Positions 21,142-32,370 of a DNA stretch of 64,000 bases are shown in pieces. The stretch covers positions 133,034,539 to 133,098,538 of the forward strand of contig CAXKWD010000006.1 of NCBI GenBank assembly GCA_964059195.1, written 5' to 3'. Numbering within the stretch: position 1 is the stretch's first letter; each line of letters opens with the position of its first letter. Both the position numbers and the translations under genes were made by a program. The notes below the pieces were generated by a model, which was not told where the DNA came from, made no database searches, and saw only the letters and a list, made by a program, of their open reading frames with translations. This DNA is from Ectobius pallidus (Eukaryota > Arthropoda > Insecta > Blattodea > Ectobiidae).

Positions 21142-22198
21142 CGGGGGTGAGTCAATAAATAAGTCGCAAACGCCAAAATATTGCATACCGTTTTAAATTT
21201 TGTGCCCGTGTTTTCTAGAAGATTACACCACATGTCAGCAGGAATATAGCCAATAAACAGTATTCCACAGTGAACGGTTTGTGAACTGCAGCCAGTGCAA
21301 GATGGCAGGTTGCTACAGGAGTGTGCCCAACTAAAAATGTGCGCAGTTGTGCATTTCTTGTGAGCCAATTCTCACATCCACCATACTCCCCCTTATACCA
21401 TTGGTTAACAAGGCTTTGAGGCTGCTGTCGCTTCCAACGAGTAACCTCTGTAATCATTGTCTTCAAAGTGCTGCTTGCCCAGATAATTTTTCTTCTTCTT
21501 CTTGTGGATTATGTACGGCTGGCGCCGCTTCTCCAGCCCCCTCCCAATCAAGTGGAGGTTACATTGCCTATACTAATTTTGTTACGTTTATTTCCCGAGA
21601 AAGGGCATCGCAACCCCCCTCCGGAAACTTAGGTATTACTTGGACAAATTTTGGCTTGGAGTTCTTTTACATGCCGTAAATCTACGGCACGGGCCCCCCA
21701 GCCTAAAGTCCCTCCCGGAGGACTCCGTGCCCAGGATTTTTTGGCTTGGAGTTCTTTTACATGCCGTAAATCTACGGCACGGGCCCCCCAGCTTAAAGTC
21801 CCTCCCGGAGGACTCCGTGCCCAGGATTTTTACGTCCTGAATAATCCATCGACCGGGGCCGGGTTTGTTCCCGCGACCTTCGGATCTAGAGGCGGGCATG
21901 CTACCTCTAGACTACCCCGATTTAAGAAGAAACAGTTGAAAACCACTGGGAGTTAAGTCGAGGCTGTATGGTGGAAGTTCCAAGATTCCCAGTGAAATCT
22001 TGGCCCAAATGCACAACTGCGCACATTTCTAGTCCAGCACACTCCTGTGGCAGGACACTTGCCATCTTCCACTGCCCGCAGTCCAGTAACTGTTCACCGT
22101 GGAATACTTTTGTTTATTTCTGACACAGGCTGTAATCTTCTAGAAAAACACGGGCACGAAATTCTGGCATTTGCGACTTACGTATTGACTCACTCTCT
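21142..22198. mobile_element. TA-flanked element with ~230-bp inverted repeats
   Basis: The arms at 21142 to about 21375 and about 21970-22198 are inverted copies about centre 21670; GTGAGTCAATA at 21147 pairs with TATTGACTCAC ending 22193. Shared inner landmarks include AACACGGGCAC, TTCTAGAA, AGTATTCCAC and TGCACAACTGCGCACATTT. TA flanks both ends (21140-21141 and 22199-22200), as expected for Tc1/mariner-type transposition. Several short frames follow the arms but none shows a transposase motif, so it looks like a non-autonomous foldback. A SINE (family S4) sits in the middle. Confidence 0.75.
21646..21920 (-). mobile_element. SINE family S4 with 90-bp internal duplication
   Basis: On the minus strand a tRNA-like head begins GGGGTAGTCTAGAGGTAGCA near 21920, followed by a box B-like segment (CGGGAACAAACCC, degenerate). 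The body contains the GTAGATTTACGGCATGTAAA motif shared with 43690-43855. The body is duplicated in tandem: TTGGCTTGGAGTTC begins at 21651 and 21741, and the two 90-bp units differ at about one base. Overlapping open frames in several phases here result from this duplication. Confidence 0.78.
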
Positions 22199-22200
22199 TA

Positions 22201-22805
22201 TTAAACGTTGGCCTATGTGATCAAAATCATGATTTCACATAGCATGCCCATTATGTAAAATTTTGATGAGGAAGTTAACAAGAGCAACTAAATTTCTCAT
22301 TAACACATCCTGATAGCTACCTTAACGCTGTAGAACGTTGTGTCCTGAAGTTTCGCAGCTGTGGTTTGTGTTATTGATAGAATAGTTATCTTAAACAACG
22401 TAAGATGAGATTCTATAATACAGCTTCGTATTTTTGAATATTTATGAGAAGAGAATTTTATTATTCACAAGTTGGATGTCTAATATAAATATTTGTTTTG
22501 CTTTTAAACATAAGAGCACTCTAGTGGATAAGCATTGTTGGTAATCTATTTGCATGAAGTTTGAAGATGCATTGTGAACCAAACTAAACCGCCGAAGACA
22601 TTTGCTTATTTAAGAAACTTACCTTACGCGAAGGCAGATTTAGTTCCGTAGTTGATTATGCGTTGTATGCAAATCATGTTTATACAGTCCGTTTCAATGG
22701 TGTGTGCCTCGTGCAAAACTCTTCCAGTACCGCTACTGAATATGGATGGATATAGAAAAGAAAAATTCTCAGCGTTGGGAGTCTGTTCGAAAAATCATAT
22801 ATATA
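22201..22805. other. Unrecognised sequence
   Basis: No feature is supported. Confidence 0.4.
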
Positions 22806-22936
22806 TTATACGAGGGGCATACTGAAAATCGTGAGCAACAATTTTTCACAACTTTAATATTTATTAATTTTGTAAGTGAAACCAAGTATATCATCTCATT
22901 CTACAGACCTTTCTTTCACTTTTTCACTTAGTGTCC

Positions 22937-22937
<1 letters not shown>
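22806..22937 (+). mobile_element. Possible mariner-type end
   Basis: TACGAGGGGCATACTGAAAA resembles the terminal repeat of mariner-like elements (family knowledge). No opposite end was found within several kilobases, so this is a solo end or a chance match. Confidence 0.3.

Positions 22938-22980
<43 letters not shown>
22938..22980 (-). repeat. 43-base T homopolymer
   Basis: Uninterrupted run of 43 T. On the minus strand this would be a poly(A) tail of a retroposed sequence lying to the right (22981 onward), but no parent gene or element was recognised there. Confidence 0.9.
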
Positions 22981-22982
<2 letters not shown>

Positions 22983-24260
22983 ACACATGTTTCCTTCGAA
23001 GAATTATGTTATAAATTTTACGTTATTTTATGTTATTTTGAATCGTAAACATTGTCTAACAGAACTCTCTCCATCTATGTAAAGTCCAATTTACGGGCTG
23101 AGCCTATTATCCTGTGCCTATTAATAATTTACAATTCAAAATAACGTTAACGTTTTCGCAATAAAAAGTTGATCCATAAACTAGATACATGTTTAAATGA
23201 TTTGACAAAACACAAACGTAAGCCAACACAGTATTTACTTTCGCTCAGGACATACGTACGGCCTTTATTTCTCTCCATTCATACAAATTCTACAATTCAT
23301 TATCATTGCGAAGGATTTATCAATAGTAGCCTTTTCTATAATTTCAAAAGAGATATAGGCCTACATTATTTTCTTTACATAAGGTCAATCTTTTCGCAAA
23401 TATTTCTGCGATGTTCAACTGCTTCAAAGAGTGATTTGTTTAAAAAAAATTGTTGCCAAGCAAAAGAGCCTCAATTCTACTAGATGGGAAATTGCTAAAA
23501 AGTTGTTTTTTTTTTTTTAATTATTAATTTAAGCACAAGCGAACTGTAATTATTTTAGTTTTAAAATTTACGATTCAAAATAACATAAAACGACGTAGGA
23601 TGTTCGACCTATTTAAGAACTTAAAAGGCTTACACAAACTTCATGCGTGTCTCTAAGTTCTACATAACGATCTTACAATAACAAAATTTCTCCAGATCTT
23701 ATCTTTCGAAGAATTTTAGTTTAAATTTTAAAATTAGGTGTACTGAAAATTTTCTATAGTTCGTTCTGAAATAAATCATCCTACTTCCGTACAAAACACG
23801 CTGAACTGCATGGTGACCCCTGCTGTATTCCATATTGCGATCCACTTGGTACGGATGATCGATTCAGGGATATGAACAATAACACGAGGCGCTCATACAC
23901 CGGAACGGGCGCGCGTTTCATGCAACTGATCAAGAGAGATCCGTGGCCTGTCATTAATGCTCTGCTCCATACCAGGAAAATACATTACCACAACAGTTCC
24001 CACATCATTAGCTTCATGTTCGCATTTAAATGTACTACAACTAAAATGTCAGATTCTGTACCATACGCATGCCAAAAGACTGCTCGTTAGGTTAAATGTC
24101 AGTCATCTGTACGTTTAATGATTTTGAACTACACGTGTTCAAAACGTGGGCTAATATATTATCGATCTTATGTAAAATATTGCATTAAAATCGATTTTTT
24201 TTATTTTCTGTTAAGTAATTGATTAAGAACAATTTTAGGATTACTATTAATCTAAAAACT
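22981..24260. other. Unrecognised sequence right of the T tract
   Basis: Could be a minus-strand retrocopy attached to the poly(A)-like tract, but no coding or repeat similarity was recognised. Short frames at 23169-23483 and 23872-24090 carry no known motif. Confidence 0.35.
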
Positions 24261-24263
24261 AAA

Positions 24264-24363
24264 CTTCATAGCGTTACATCCCTTTGATGGACTGTATGCC
24301 ATCTGACCTCTGCGACATCTACCGTAGGATTGGGAGATGTGGTCAGCATGCCGAATCCCGCTG
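24264..24363 (-). mobile_element. SINE family S2, 3' fragment
   Basis: Contains TGACCTCTGCGACATCTACC and ATGTGGTCAGCATGCCGA, landmarks of the S2 3' half; the rest of the SINE is missing. Confidence 0.65.
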
Positions 24364-24440
24364 CCAATATTTTATTTTATTTATTTATTTAACCTGGCGG
24401 AGTTACGGCCATAAGGCCTTATCTGCCACTCAGCCAGGGC
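24364..24440 (-). mobile_element. LINE 3' tail with GGCC palindrome
   Basis: Reverse strand reads GGCTGAGTGGCAGATAAGGC, then CTTATGGCCGTAACTCCGCC, ending in AATAAATAAATAAAAT. The same tail occurs at 40738-40790, 41895-41945 and 48828-48880. It is likely the 3' end of a LINE or LINE-dependent SINE, with a simple-repeat terminus. Confidence 0.7.
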
Positions 24441-25346
24441 AAAAACATGATATACGTAATAATAATAAAAATAAATGAAAAACAAGAAATGATATACCTG
24501 AATACAAGAAACGTACATTAAATACAAAGACAAAAATTCAAACATAAAGTACTTGAATAATATATAATACAAATGACTAAAAAAAAAGAAATGAAAAAAA
24601 GATGAAAGACTAAACAAATACGTTCTTAGTTATTACAAATAATGAAAATTTTCAAAAAAGTATTTTGCAAATTAGCATGAATTCCTAAATTTTATTGCAT
24701 ACTAAATTTATACAATATTATAAGATTTATGCAATCAATACAATTATTGATGGCTTACTGAACCGGAACTGTTAATATACATATATTGTTACCCCACACA
24801 TGGCTATTCAGATTTATGTCTCTCTAAATCTACATATGCTCTCATCCAAAAAAGTTTGAATATACATCGATTAATTTTTCAATTTCATTCCTTCTTAATT
24901 TAAATACCTTTCTTTCCTGACATTCAGGAGGACGGCTTTAACAGTAGGCTACTGAGATCTACCCTTTGTATTCCGTTGATGAATTTTATAATTTCAGTGT
25001 CTTTTAATAGGCTATCTCTCACATCAGTCATGAGGGTGCTATAGATATTTGATATGTCTTGGTCAAATAATATGAAAAGAAATTCTTCATTTCTAAACTT
25101 CAGAGATAAAGTTTAATTACTTCTTATTTAATCTGCAAAATTAATATATTTTTGTTGGAAATATACTTTTTTTAATATCAGTTACCAAAAATTATACAAA
25201 TCTAGGAGATAATGATAATTAATTCCAGCGAAAACTTCGACTTGATCTGAAAACCAACCTGTTGCCAAATTTACATGCCGAAAAGTGTATTCCAGAAGGT
25301 TGTCTATTTAAATTTGGTACACTCAAGCAGGTAAAACAAAAAATGT
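24441..25346. other. AT-rich sequence, probable 3' UTR then unrecognised
   Basis: The first ~200 bp may be upstream 3' UTR of the minus-strand LINE tail (similar A/T-rich character to 40600-40735). The remainder is unassigned. Confidence 0.35.
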
Positions 25347-25381
25347 ATTATTATTATTATTATTAATATTATTATTATTTT
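25347..25381. repeat. (ATT)n microsatellite
   Basis: Short ATT tract with one interruption. Confidence 0.9.
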
Positions 25382-25614
25382 TCGCTTTGTGTCTACCATA
25401 TCATTTTGTATATTCAGGAAATTTAGGCCACTTAATTTTGTACCAATAAAACATGATAGGCATATCAATGCTATTTTGACGTTTTATATGTGTTATGACC
25501 GAGATGGAATTGTTTTCGTAATTCCTTTCCTCTTTAACTTCTTCTTTCCACCTACATTGCTTTTGCTTCAAATATTTTCACTAGAAGGCATTTATACTCA
25601 CGGAAAATCATAGT

Positions 25615-25945
25615 TAAAAGTAGCTGACTCACATTCAGGAGATCGCGGGTTTGAATTTCGTGGCCAGCAAATCTGTGTGTGGTTTTTAAAAATATGTTTT
25701 TATCATTTGCAACGGTGATCACCGTGTTCGTTTTAACTTAACACCTACCCCGAATGTTCCCTTTTCCTGTTTGAAAATTTCTGTGTTGTCTTATGGGAAG
25801 ACCTTGCGTGCTGATCACATACCAGGGAATCGTTCTTTGTCATTTCTTATTTATATTATTTTATATATTTCTTATTCAGAGATGCTTCCCCTCCCCTAAG
25901 GCCATTATGCAAAGCCCTTGAAAAAGGAAGTAAATATATGAAGAA
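25615..25945 (+). mobile_element. Probable tRNA-derived SINE (family S7)
   Basis: A box B-like GCGGGTTTGAATTTCG near 25646 is preceded by a weak tRNA-like segment. It is followed by a ~280-bp body and an A-rich end, GAAGAAAAAGAAAAG near 25937-25955. Only this copy is present, so family status is inferred from architecture. Confidence 0.4.
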
Positions 25946-26114
25946 AAAGAAAAGAGTCTATGTAATGAACAACGTGGGTCCTTGACAGGAAATATTCTTT
26001 CTGAACATACTTTGTTGAAAGGCAGTTAAGCGAAGTTTTCACAAAACTTTTCTATACACATTTTAACTTAATGATTGCACACCAATATCAACCTCATTGC
26101 GTTGTGCCGAGAAA

Positions 26115-26115
<1 letters not shown>

Positions 26116-26172
<57 letters not shown>
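26116..26172. repeat. (AAT)n microsatellite
   Basis: Nearly 20 uninterrupted AAT/ATA units. Confidence 0.95.
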
Positions 26173-26173
<1 letters not shown>

Positions 26174-26670
26174 TGAACTGAAATCTGTTTGCTTCTAGAC
26201 CTGTAGATATAAATGATCTGCAATGACAGATTCTAAATCCATTGCACTATTCTGCCAAAATAGTCGGTTAATATTAAGCCCAGAAATGATAAAAACCACT
26301 GAACTATGAATAAGTCATATTAACTGTGACTATTTAAATTGCATTTTTAAGATACTTTGATTTAGTATTTGATTGTTAATTAATTTTATTCATATCTGCT
26401 ATATTGTTAATATGTAAGTATAGAAATTAAGCAAACTCTAAATGAATGTAATTGAATTAATTAGTATTATAACTAAAACCCTAGTGCTAGTATAACGAAA
26501 TGTGAAATGGGGTGAATTATATTTAGAATTTCAATAAATAAGTAAATGGAACACGAGGAAACATATTTATGGCGAACAAAGAATAACACATTTTTTGGCT
26601 TAACTTTTAGCTATAGATACGCTAGAAAAATTTACGTCAGTATATTGGGTTTTAAGAGTATTTTCTAAAG
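26173..26670. other. Unrecognised AT-rich sequence
   Basis: No feature is supported. Confidence 0.4.
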
Positions 26671-26675
26671 AACTT

Positions 26676-27178
26676 GGTTATAACCAGGCTTTAAAACTTA
26701 GTGCCCGATCGAATATGTTAACAGCAACTGTACTGTACAGACTTTGCTCGGCGTATGCGCTAGCTACCATATGCTAGTTCACGTGATAGTAAACAAAGCG
26801 GATTACAGGTATAGGAAGACCACAAAATAACTTCTCATTCTCTAAACTCACATTACAAGCATGCAAAACGTTACGTTTTCCTGTTTGTGTGTAATAGTCC
26901 CTCCCAAATGTTTCAATATATGTTTGCGTTTTAGAACACTTTACTTTCGGTATTCCGAACACGTATTATACATTTATAAACACGCATAATGACAAGGTAC
27001 ACTGTTGACCAATTTGAGAGGCACCGTACTACAAGCGCATTGACTTCTCAGTACTACTATCAATGACTGTCTTATCAGCCTACGCAATCGCCCCCACCCC
27101 CTATACTCAGGTTGTTGGTAACCGGAATCATCTCCCTCTGTGGGTTCGGGCACTAAGTTTTAAAGCCTGGTTATAACA
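26676..27178. mobile_element. MITE with ~33-bp terminal inverted repeats
   Basis: GGTTATAACCAGGCTTTAAA followed by ACTTAGTGCCCGA at 26676-26708 matches the reverse complement of 27146-27178. The outer GGTTATAAC is itself a palindrome, so the exact end and target duplication are ambiguous (TA is possible). About 500 bp, non-coding; the 62-codon frame at 26774-26962 is unassigned. Confidence 0.72.
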
Positions 27179-27359
27179 GAGCTTGGGCGGCCAGCCGTTT
27201 ATTCAGTAAAAAAAATCAAAATAAGACTGAGATGTTATATGTTGATGCGGTCTATGATGATAGTGGGTGAAGAACTTATTTCCAGCGTTTCCTTCTTTGC
27301 TACTTTTTTTCGATTGTCTTGTTGTAATTTCATGGTTGAGAGTGCCCATAATCCAACTA

Positions 27360-27677
27360 AACTAAACTAAACTCCGTGGCGCTACATCCCTGGAGGGACT
27401 TGGCCTACCACCCGACCGCTGCGTCATCTCCCGTAGGCAGATGGCAGGATTGGGGGGCATGTGGTCAGCATGCCGACACCCACGGCCGTTAATGGTGGTT
27501 TTCTTGACCGGAGCCGCTACTTCTCTATCAAGTAGCTCCTCAATTTTGAATCACGAGGCTGAGTGCACCCCTACCAGACCTCCCTACCTCAGAAAAATCC
27601 GAGGAGGTACCGGGAATCGAACCCGGGCCAACGGATCTGTAGTTAGCGACGCTAACCACAAGACCACGCCGGCGGAT
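27360..27677 (-). mobile_element. SINE family S2, complete reference copy
   Basis: Framed by a perfect 14-bp target duplication, CCATAATCCAACTA at 27346-27359 and 27678-27691. On the minus strand it runs from CCGCCGGCGTGGTCTTGTGG (tRNA head with box A-like GTGGTTAGCGTCGC) through box B GGGTTCGATTCCCGG and CCTCCTCGGATTTTTC to a tail of repeated TTTAG units (AAACTAAACTAAACT on the plus strand). Length is about 318 bp. Other copies: 5125, 5838, 6165, 24264, 41413 and 61283. This copy has the cleanest internal promoter and may be among the youngest. Confidence 0.93.
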
Positions 27678-27691
27678 CCATAATCCAACTA

Positions 27692-28168
27692 TCTGCATGT
27701 AATTAGGTTTTGATTAAAATCAATAGTGAAAGTTGCGCCATTAGCAGAGGAGATGAAGTCAGTGTATGAGTTGCGTGGTTAATATTAACTACCAATTACT
27801 TGGCATTACTGCATACATGATTTCACCAATAATTCACTTAACAACTATTCATTATTTTAAGTGTTTAATAACAGTGGGCCCACAACCCGGAGATATACTG
27901 ATGCTAGAACTGATTCTACCCTCATTAGTCCTATCTTGTTAATGTAGTATTTAATAGTTATTTGTAATCCGCAATGATATAGATATGTGATTTAATAGCA
28001 TTGTTATACTGTAGGCGGCAGAATCTCTAGCACATTCCCTCTGTTGTTTACGAAAATGGACCAATTTTATTCGCCCCCATACTTGAGGGGGGCATACACA
28101 TTAAGATAATAGTAAAATTGTAATTTTGAATTATATTTATACTTTATTACGTGTGACATAACAGACTT
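27692..28168. other. Unrecognised sequence
   Basis: No feature is supported. Confidence 0.4.
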
Positions 28169-28170
28169 TT

Positions 28171-28731
28171 ACTTCCTCTGCCCGTACCAGAGGTACTATA
28201 GGTAGAGGAAGTATTGTTTTCGACCCCAAAATTCGAAGTTGAGTTTTTAGCATATAAACACGTTTCAAGGCCCCCTGAATCCAAAAATACTATTTTTGGA
28301 AACATGTATGTGTGTCTGTCTGTCCGTCTGTCTGTCTGTCTGTGAACACTCTAGCTCCAAAACGGAAAATCGTATGAAAACAAAATTTCGTATTTGGGTC
28401 AGGTATATTCTGAAGATGTGAGGATAAGATTGGCGACTATTTTCTCTTATTACTTCCTCTGCCCGTACCATAGGTACTATAGGTAGAGGAAGTATTGTTT
28501 TCGACCCTAAAATTCGAAGTTGAGTTTTTAGCATATATACACGTTTCAAGGCCCCCTGAATCCAAAAATACTATTTTTGGAAACATGTCTGTGTGTGTGT
28601 CTGTCTGTGTGGAAGTTTGTGAACAGGCTAGCTCCGAAACGGAGAATCGTATGAAAACAAAATTTCGTATTTGGGTCAGGTACCTTCTGAAGATGTGATT
28701 CGAAGATTGGCGACAAATTTCTCTTATTTTT
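28171..28731 (+). repeat. 281-bp tandem pair of CTGT-rich repeats
   Basis: ACTTCCTCTGCCCGTACCA begins at 28171 and again at 28452. Each unit has GGTAGAGGAAGTATTGTTTT, a CTGTCTGTCTGT block, then GAAAATCGTATGAAAACAAA-like sequence and TTCGTATTTGGGTCAGG. The units are about 90% identical by eye. The CTGT block followed by an AACTC/AACGG...CGTATGAAA segment parallels the family G elements. Confidence 0.85.
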
Positions 28732-28968
28732 AAGGGGACTTTACATGAAGAAATTTTCGTTTTTCGCGATTTTCTCGAAAACGGCTCTAACGATTTTCTT
28801 TAAAATTTGCACATGTGTTCCTTTTACTGAGAGCTAAAACTTTTATTTGAAACTTTTTTTCGAAAAAATTCTCTGAGGGTAGTTACAAGCCACCCACTGT
28901 TCACCCACTGTTTGTAGAAATTTTGTCTTGCGTGATGAACAACTGAATACTCGCTCTTTCACGGCCTC
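28732..28968 (+). repeat. Repeat unit U, copy 1
   Basis: TTAAGGGGACTTTACATGAA to CACGGCCTCTTATT; nearly identical (about 97% by eye) to 39181-39421. It is joined directly to the tandem pair on its left and to a family G element on its right. Confidence 0.85.
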
Positions 28969-29545
28969 TTATTAAGTGCCAGTATGGTACTTTATGAGAT
29001 TGTGTGGGGGACGAAAAAATGTCTGTCCGTCTGTCTGTCTGTCCGTCTGTCCGTCCGTGCGTCTGTACGCACCATAACTCAAATACGCTTCTTCGGATTT
29101 TCATGAAACTTGGAAAACACATTTATAATGTCCATGGGAAGAACCCTATTGATATTGAACCAAATCGGTTCACCGGTACCGGAGTAATGCCCAATTTAGT
29201 GCCTATTTTTATAGATTACGGCGCTTTTCTAATAGAAAGGCGCCATAACTCAAGTACGCTATATCGGATTTCCATTAAACTTGGTATACGAATTTATGAC
29301 ATCCATGAAAAGTTCCCTATTGAATTTGAACCTAATCTGTTGTCCGGTACCGGAGTAAAACCCAATTTGGTGTCTATTTTAAAGGCGCAATAACTCAAAT
29401 GCGCTTTATCGGATTTTATGATAGCCTACTTCGTATACGCATTTATAATGTCCATGGGAAGACGTCTATTGATATGCGACCAAATCGCTTGTCCAGTACC
29501 GGAATAATCCCAAATGTAGTGCCTTTTATGTTAGTATATGAGAAG
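28969..29545 (+). mobile_element. Family G element, copy I (5' part, triplicated segment)
   Basis: Starts TTAAGTGCCAGTATGGTAC, then a CTGT/CCGT block at 29023-29060. A segment beginning CATAACTCAAATACGC then occurs three times (about 29072, 29244 and 29390). Each repeat carries TTTATAATGTCCATGGGAAG and a CCGGTACCGGAGTAA-like core. The right-hand part present in other copies (CATTCTGGCACTT end) is missing. A 129-codon frame spans the first two repeats; see findings on the shared frame. Confidence 0.78.
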
Positions 29546-30332
29546 TCATCCCAGGAATCTGAATATTGATATGCTGCCAGAGAATTGTTCAAAACATACC
29601 GAACCAACTGTTATTTCCAGATTCAAGCCGGTCAATAGCACTTAGTAATTTTTTCTCACATAGAGAAATACATTTTTAAAAATAAGTTATGTACATGTTG
29701 CCAAGATATTACTAAATTCTTGTACGCCATCAAAGAATTTTGTTGCTAAGAGATCGTTCTTCATTTTCGGCGTGGATCAAAATTAGTAGTGATTTGAGAA
29801 ACATTTCTGTTTCTCAAAAGCATATAAAATGGAATCTCCGAAGACTTCAACTTCCGAAACCACACTCACTAGGCTTAGAATTCAGGTATTTATAGCCTGT
29901 GGTTTTTGTCCTGGTTTCTTTTATAACTTCGGCATGAGTACTGCATTCTTGTGTGGGTTTGCACCTGTGTTGATGTGGGTATTTAAATAATTTTATTTGT
30001 AATCTTGGAAGCGTATTTCTTGCGTGAAACACCCAAATTAGAAGATAAAGCGTATAATTTTAATAAATATTATTGCTTCGTTTAATATTAAAGAGCCCAT
30101 TATATCCATGTAGGAGATAATGGTTTAAGAACTTCTGACTTTTATAGCCTATAACGTTATTTCAAACCGTATTTTGGAATGTTACCTAATGGAATTAGTG
30201 CTTATGTAATTTTAGAACAACGTTTTTTATGAAGTTATAGGCCTAGCAGCGCGTCTCATGTTGTACTGTAGATACTGTAGATACAAGTCATTTATTGATA
30301 GTCTACAGCAGAGGTACACATAGTTCCTCGTA
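29546..30332. other. Unrecognised sequence
   Basis: No feature is supported. Confidence 0.4.
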
Positions 30333-30334
30333 TA

Positions 30335-30505
30335 GGCCTAACCCGCCGGCCGCGGAAGAGTTTGATCAGGTCCTTAGCGTAGAGAAAATGTTGATACGAG
30401 CGAACAAAGATAACATCAACCTGCATACATAAATGTAGTAGACCTGGTCCGGGATCGAACTCTCAATCTTGCGCACAGAAAGCCAGCACGATACTGACTC
30501 ACTTA
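30335..30505 (-). mobile_element. tRNA-derived SINE-like sequence (family S6)
   Basis: On the minus strand a tRNA-like head, AGTGAGTCAGTATCGTGCTG with box B GAGTTCGATCCCGGA, is followed by about 110 bp ending at the GC-rich GCCGGCGGGTTAGGCC. Only one copy is in the window. Confidence 0.55.
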
Positions 30506-31530
30506 TTTGTAAACTGATGCAATCCAGAAGGAATAAGTTCAACAAAGGAAGCCTTGTTCGGTTTATAACATCCTTGCAAACAAATATATTGAAAATCAGA
30601 GTCTGAGCACAAAGATATCTGCGTTTGAGACTATGAGAATGTTTGGAGAATCCATGTTATTACATCTGTTTCTTGGAGTATTGTAAATATAAATAAAATC
30701 GCTAAGAAGTTCACACAAAATTAACCTAAAATGGCGCAATGAAATAATGTGTGTTCACAGAATCGACTGCTCAGGGGGAGGGAATCGTTGGGTCACGTGG
30801 TGCAGGCAAGGGCTGAAACTTGATGGCGGTCTATATGGTGATCAGCAAATAATTAGCTTTAATGAAATTAGATTAGACCATGTACCGTATTTTTATTGAA
30901 TATCCAAAATTGGATTAAACCCTATTTCGCCCGAAGGTATATTAGGGTTAGAGATAATGAAAAAATGAGTTAACAATAATTATTTATGAAACAAGTGGCG
31001 AAAACGAGATTTTCTATGTTCGCGAAACGAGCCCGTAAAAGCGTGTGTAGCAATCCTACGAGCAAACTAAAACCATTTTACCATGTGTAACATACAATAT
31101 GTTTTAGACAGACGTTAATATTTGTGAAATACAAATTTTATTGCGTGCCGTGCAGCGATATTGGGAACTTCCAGCCGTCCTGCCACCTAGTATGCACTTG
31201 TGCAGCAAGGCTTTGATTTTCTGGTGCATGGCTCCCAACATATTATGGGATGGAGTGGACAACGCTTTTCAGCGACCAAGGATTACCAAAATATGTTTTC
31301 TTATCGAGGCTAGTGTTCACGGAATGACAGTGATGAAATTAACTGCTTTACTAGAAATTCTTATAAGATAGAAGAATAATTTCTTTAACATTAAATGTTG
31401 TTAATTGTTTTTATTTGTGTTATTTTTTTATGCATAAGTAACTTAATCGTTTTAGAACTTATTTTTGAAGCACTATGCCATAACAAGATAAGTAAAAAAC
31501 ATCTGAAACTTTGTTCACGAATTATATTAA
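30506..31530. other. Unrecognised sequence
   Basis: A 76-codon plus frame at 31141-31371 has ordinary composition but no known motif. Nothing else is supported. Confidence 0.4.
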
Positions 31531-31533
31531 TGA

Positions 31534-32370
31534 CTAGCTTAAAAGACCCGGCGTCGCCCGGGTTTTGTATTTTGTAATTGGAAATTAGCTTATGAAGGAT
31601 TTTCAATTTTAAATTCTAGGTCCTTATATAGGCATTTATAATTTGAAATAGGATGAACGACTTATTACACTCAAACTATTCCCTCAGAAAACGCTTGATA
31701 TAGTTTTTTATGGCTCATAGAGGATCTAGAATGTTGCATCCCATCGCTTGTACAGTGCACAGCAAGCCTGGTAGAGGTTTAAATAAGAAGAAACAGAAAT
31801 TCCTGTAATATAAAATTGTAATATCGAGGCGGGAAATTTCCCACTCTTATGTTACCATAAAGCATTATCACTTTCATACTTTTCTCTCCAAAAACCTGCG
31901 ATATAATATAATAATATACACATTACCATACCTCGTTTTGTTTTCTCTATGTCCAGGGTAGAGAAAGTTATGTGATTCCATTATTTTAGTGGATTTCATT
32001 CTGTAATATTTATTTATAACATGAATTATTTTGATAACTTCTCTTATTTGTCAAAAGTGCATTTCATTTGTTTTTTCCAAGCCCACCTGATTACCATTTG
32101 GCAACAATATATTCTGTGATTTGGAATTGATAATTCTATGTAAAAAGGGATTAAGTATTTTCAAAAACATTTAATTTTGGGCATTTAGAATCAGAATTCT
32201 TCAAAATCCTTTCTTAGTGAGCACCTACATTATGAAACGAAGGTAGTGTCAAAATTCCAAGTCTCTACCTGTTATAGTTTAGGCTGTACGTTGATTCCTG
32301 TCATTCAGTCAATCAGTCAGTCAGTCATTCATTCAGTCAGTCAGGACAAAGCCTTTTATATATAAAGAGA
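31534..32370 (-). mobile_element. Helitron-like non-autonomous element, copy 1
   Basis: On the minus strand it starts TCTCTTTATATATAAAAGGC (32370 leftward). It ends with hairpin CCCGGGCGACGCCGGG (5-bp stem), nine bases, then CTAG at 31534. The flanking bases on the plus strand are A (31533) and T (32371), consistent with insertion into an AT dinucleotide. A 5' TC, a 3' hairpin about 10 nt before CTRR, AT target and no target duplication together fit Helitrons. The 5' part holds TGACTGAC-type short repeats. No Rep or helicase sequence is present. Two related copies lie at 54748-55841 and 61497-61930. Confidence 0.72.

Noticed and set aside
22981..24260. Processed pseudogene next to the 43-T tract
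   Set aside because: No protein similarity could be recognised in any minus-strand frame, and no target duplication was found.
29004..29393. 129-codon gene with a Val/Cys-rich start
   Set aside because: It lies wholly in a repeated element with a CTGT microsatellite start. The shared frame is reported as a finding, but a gene is not claimed.
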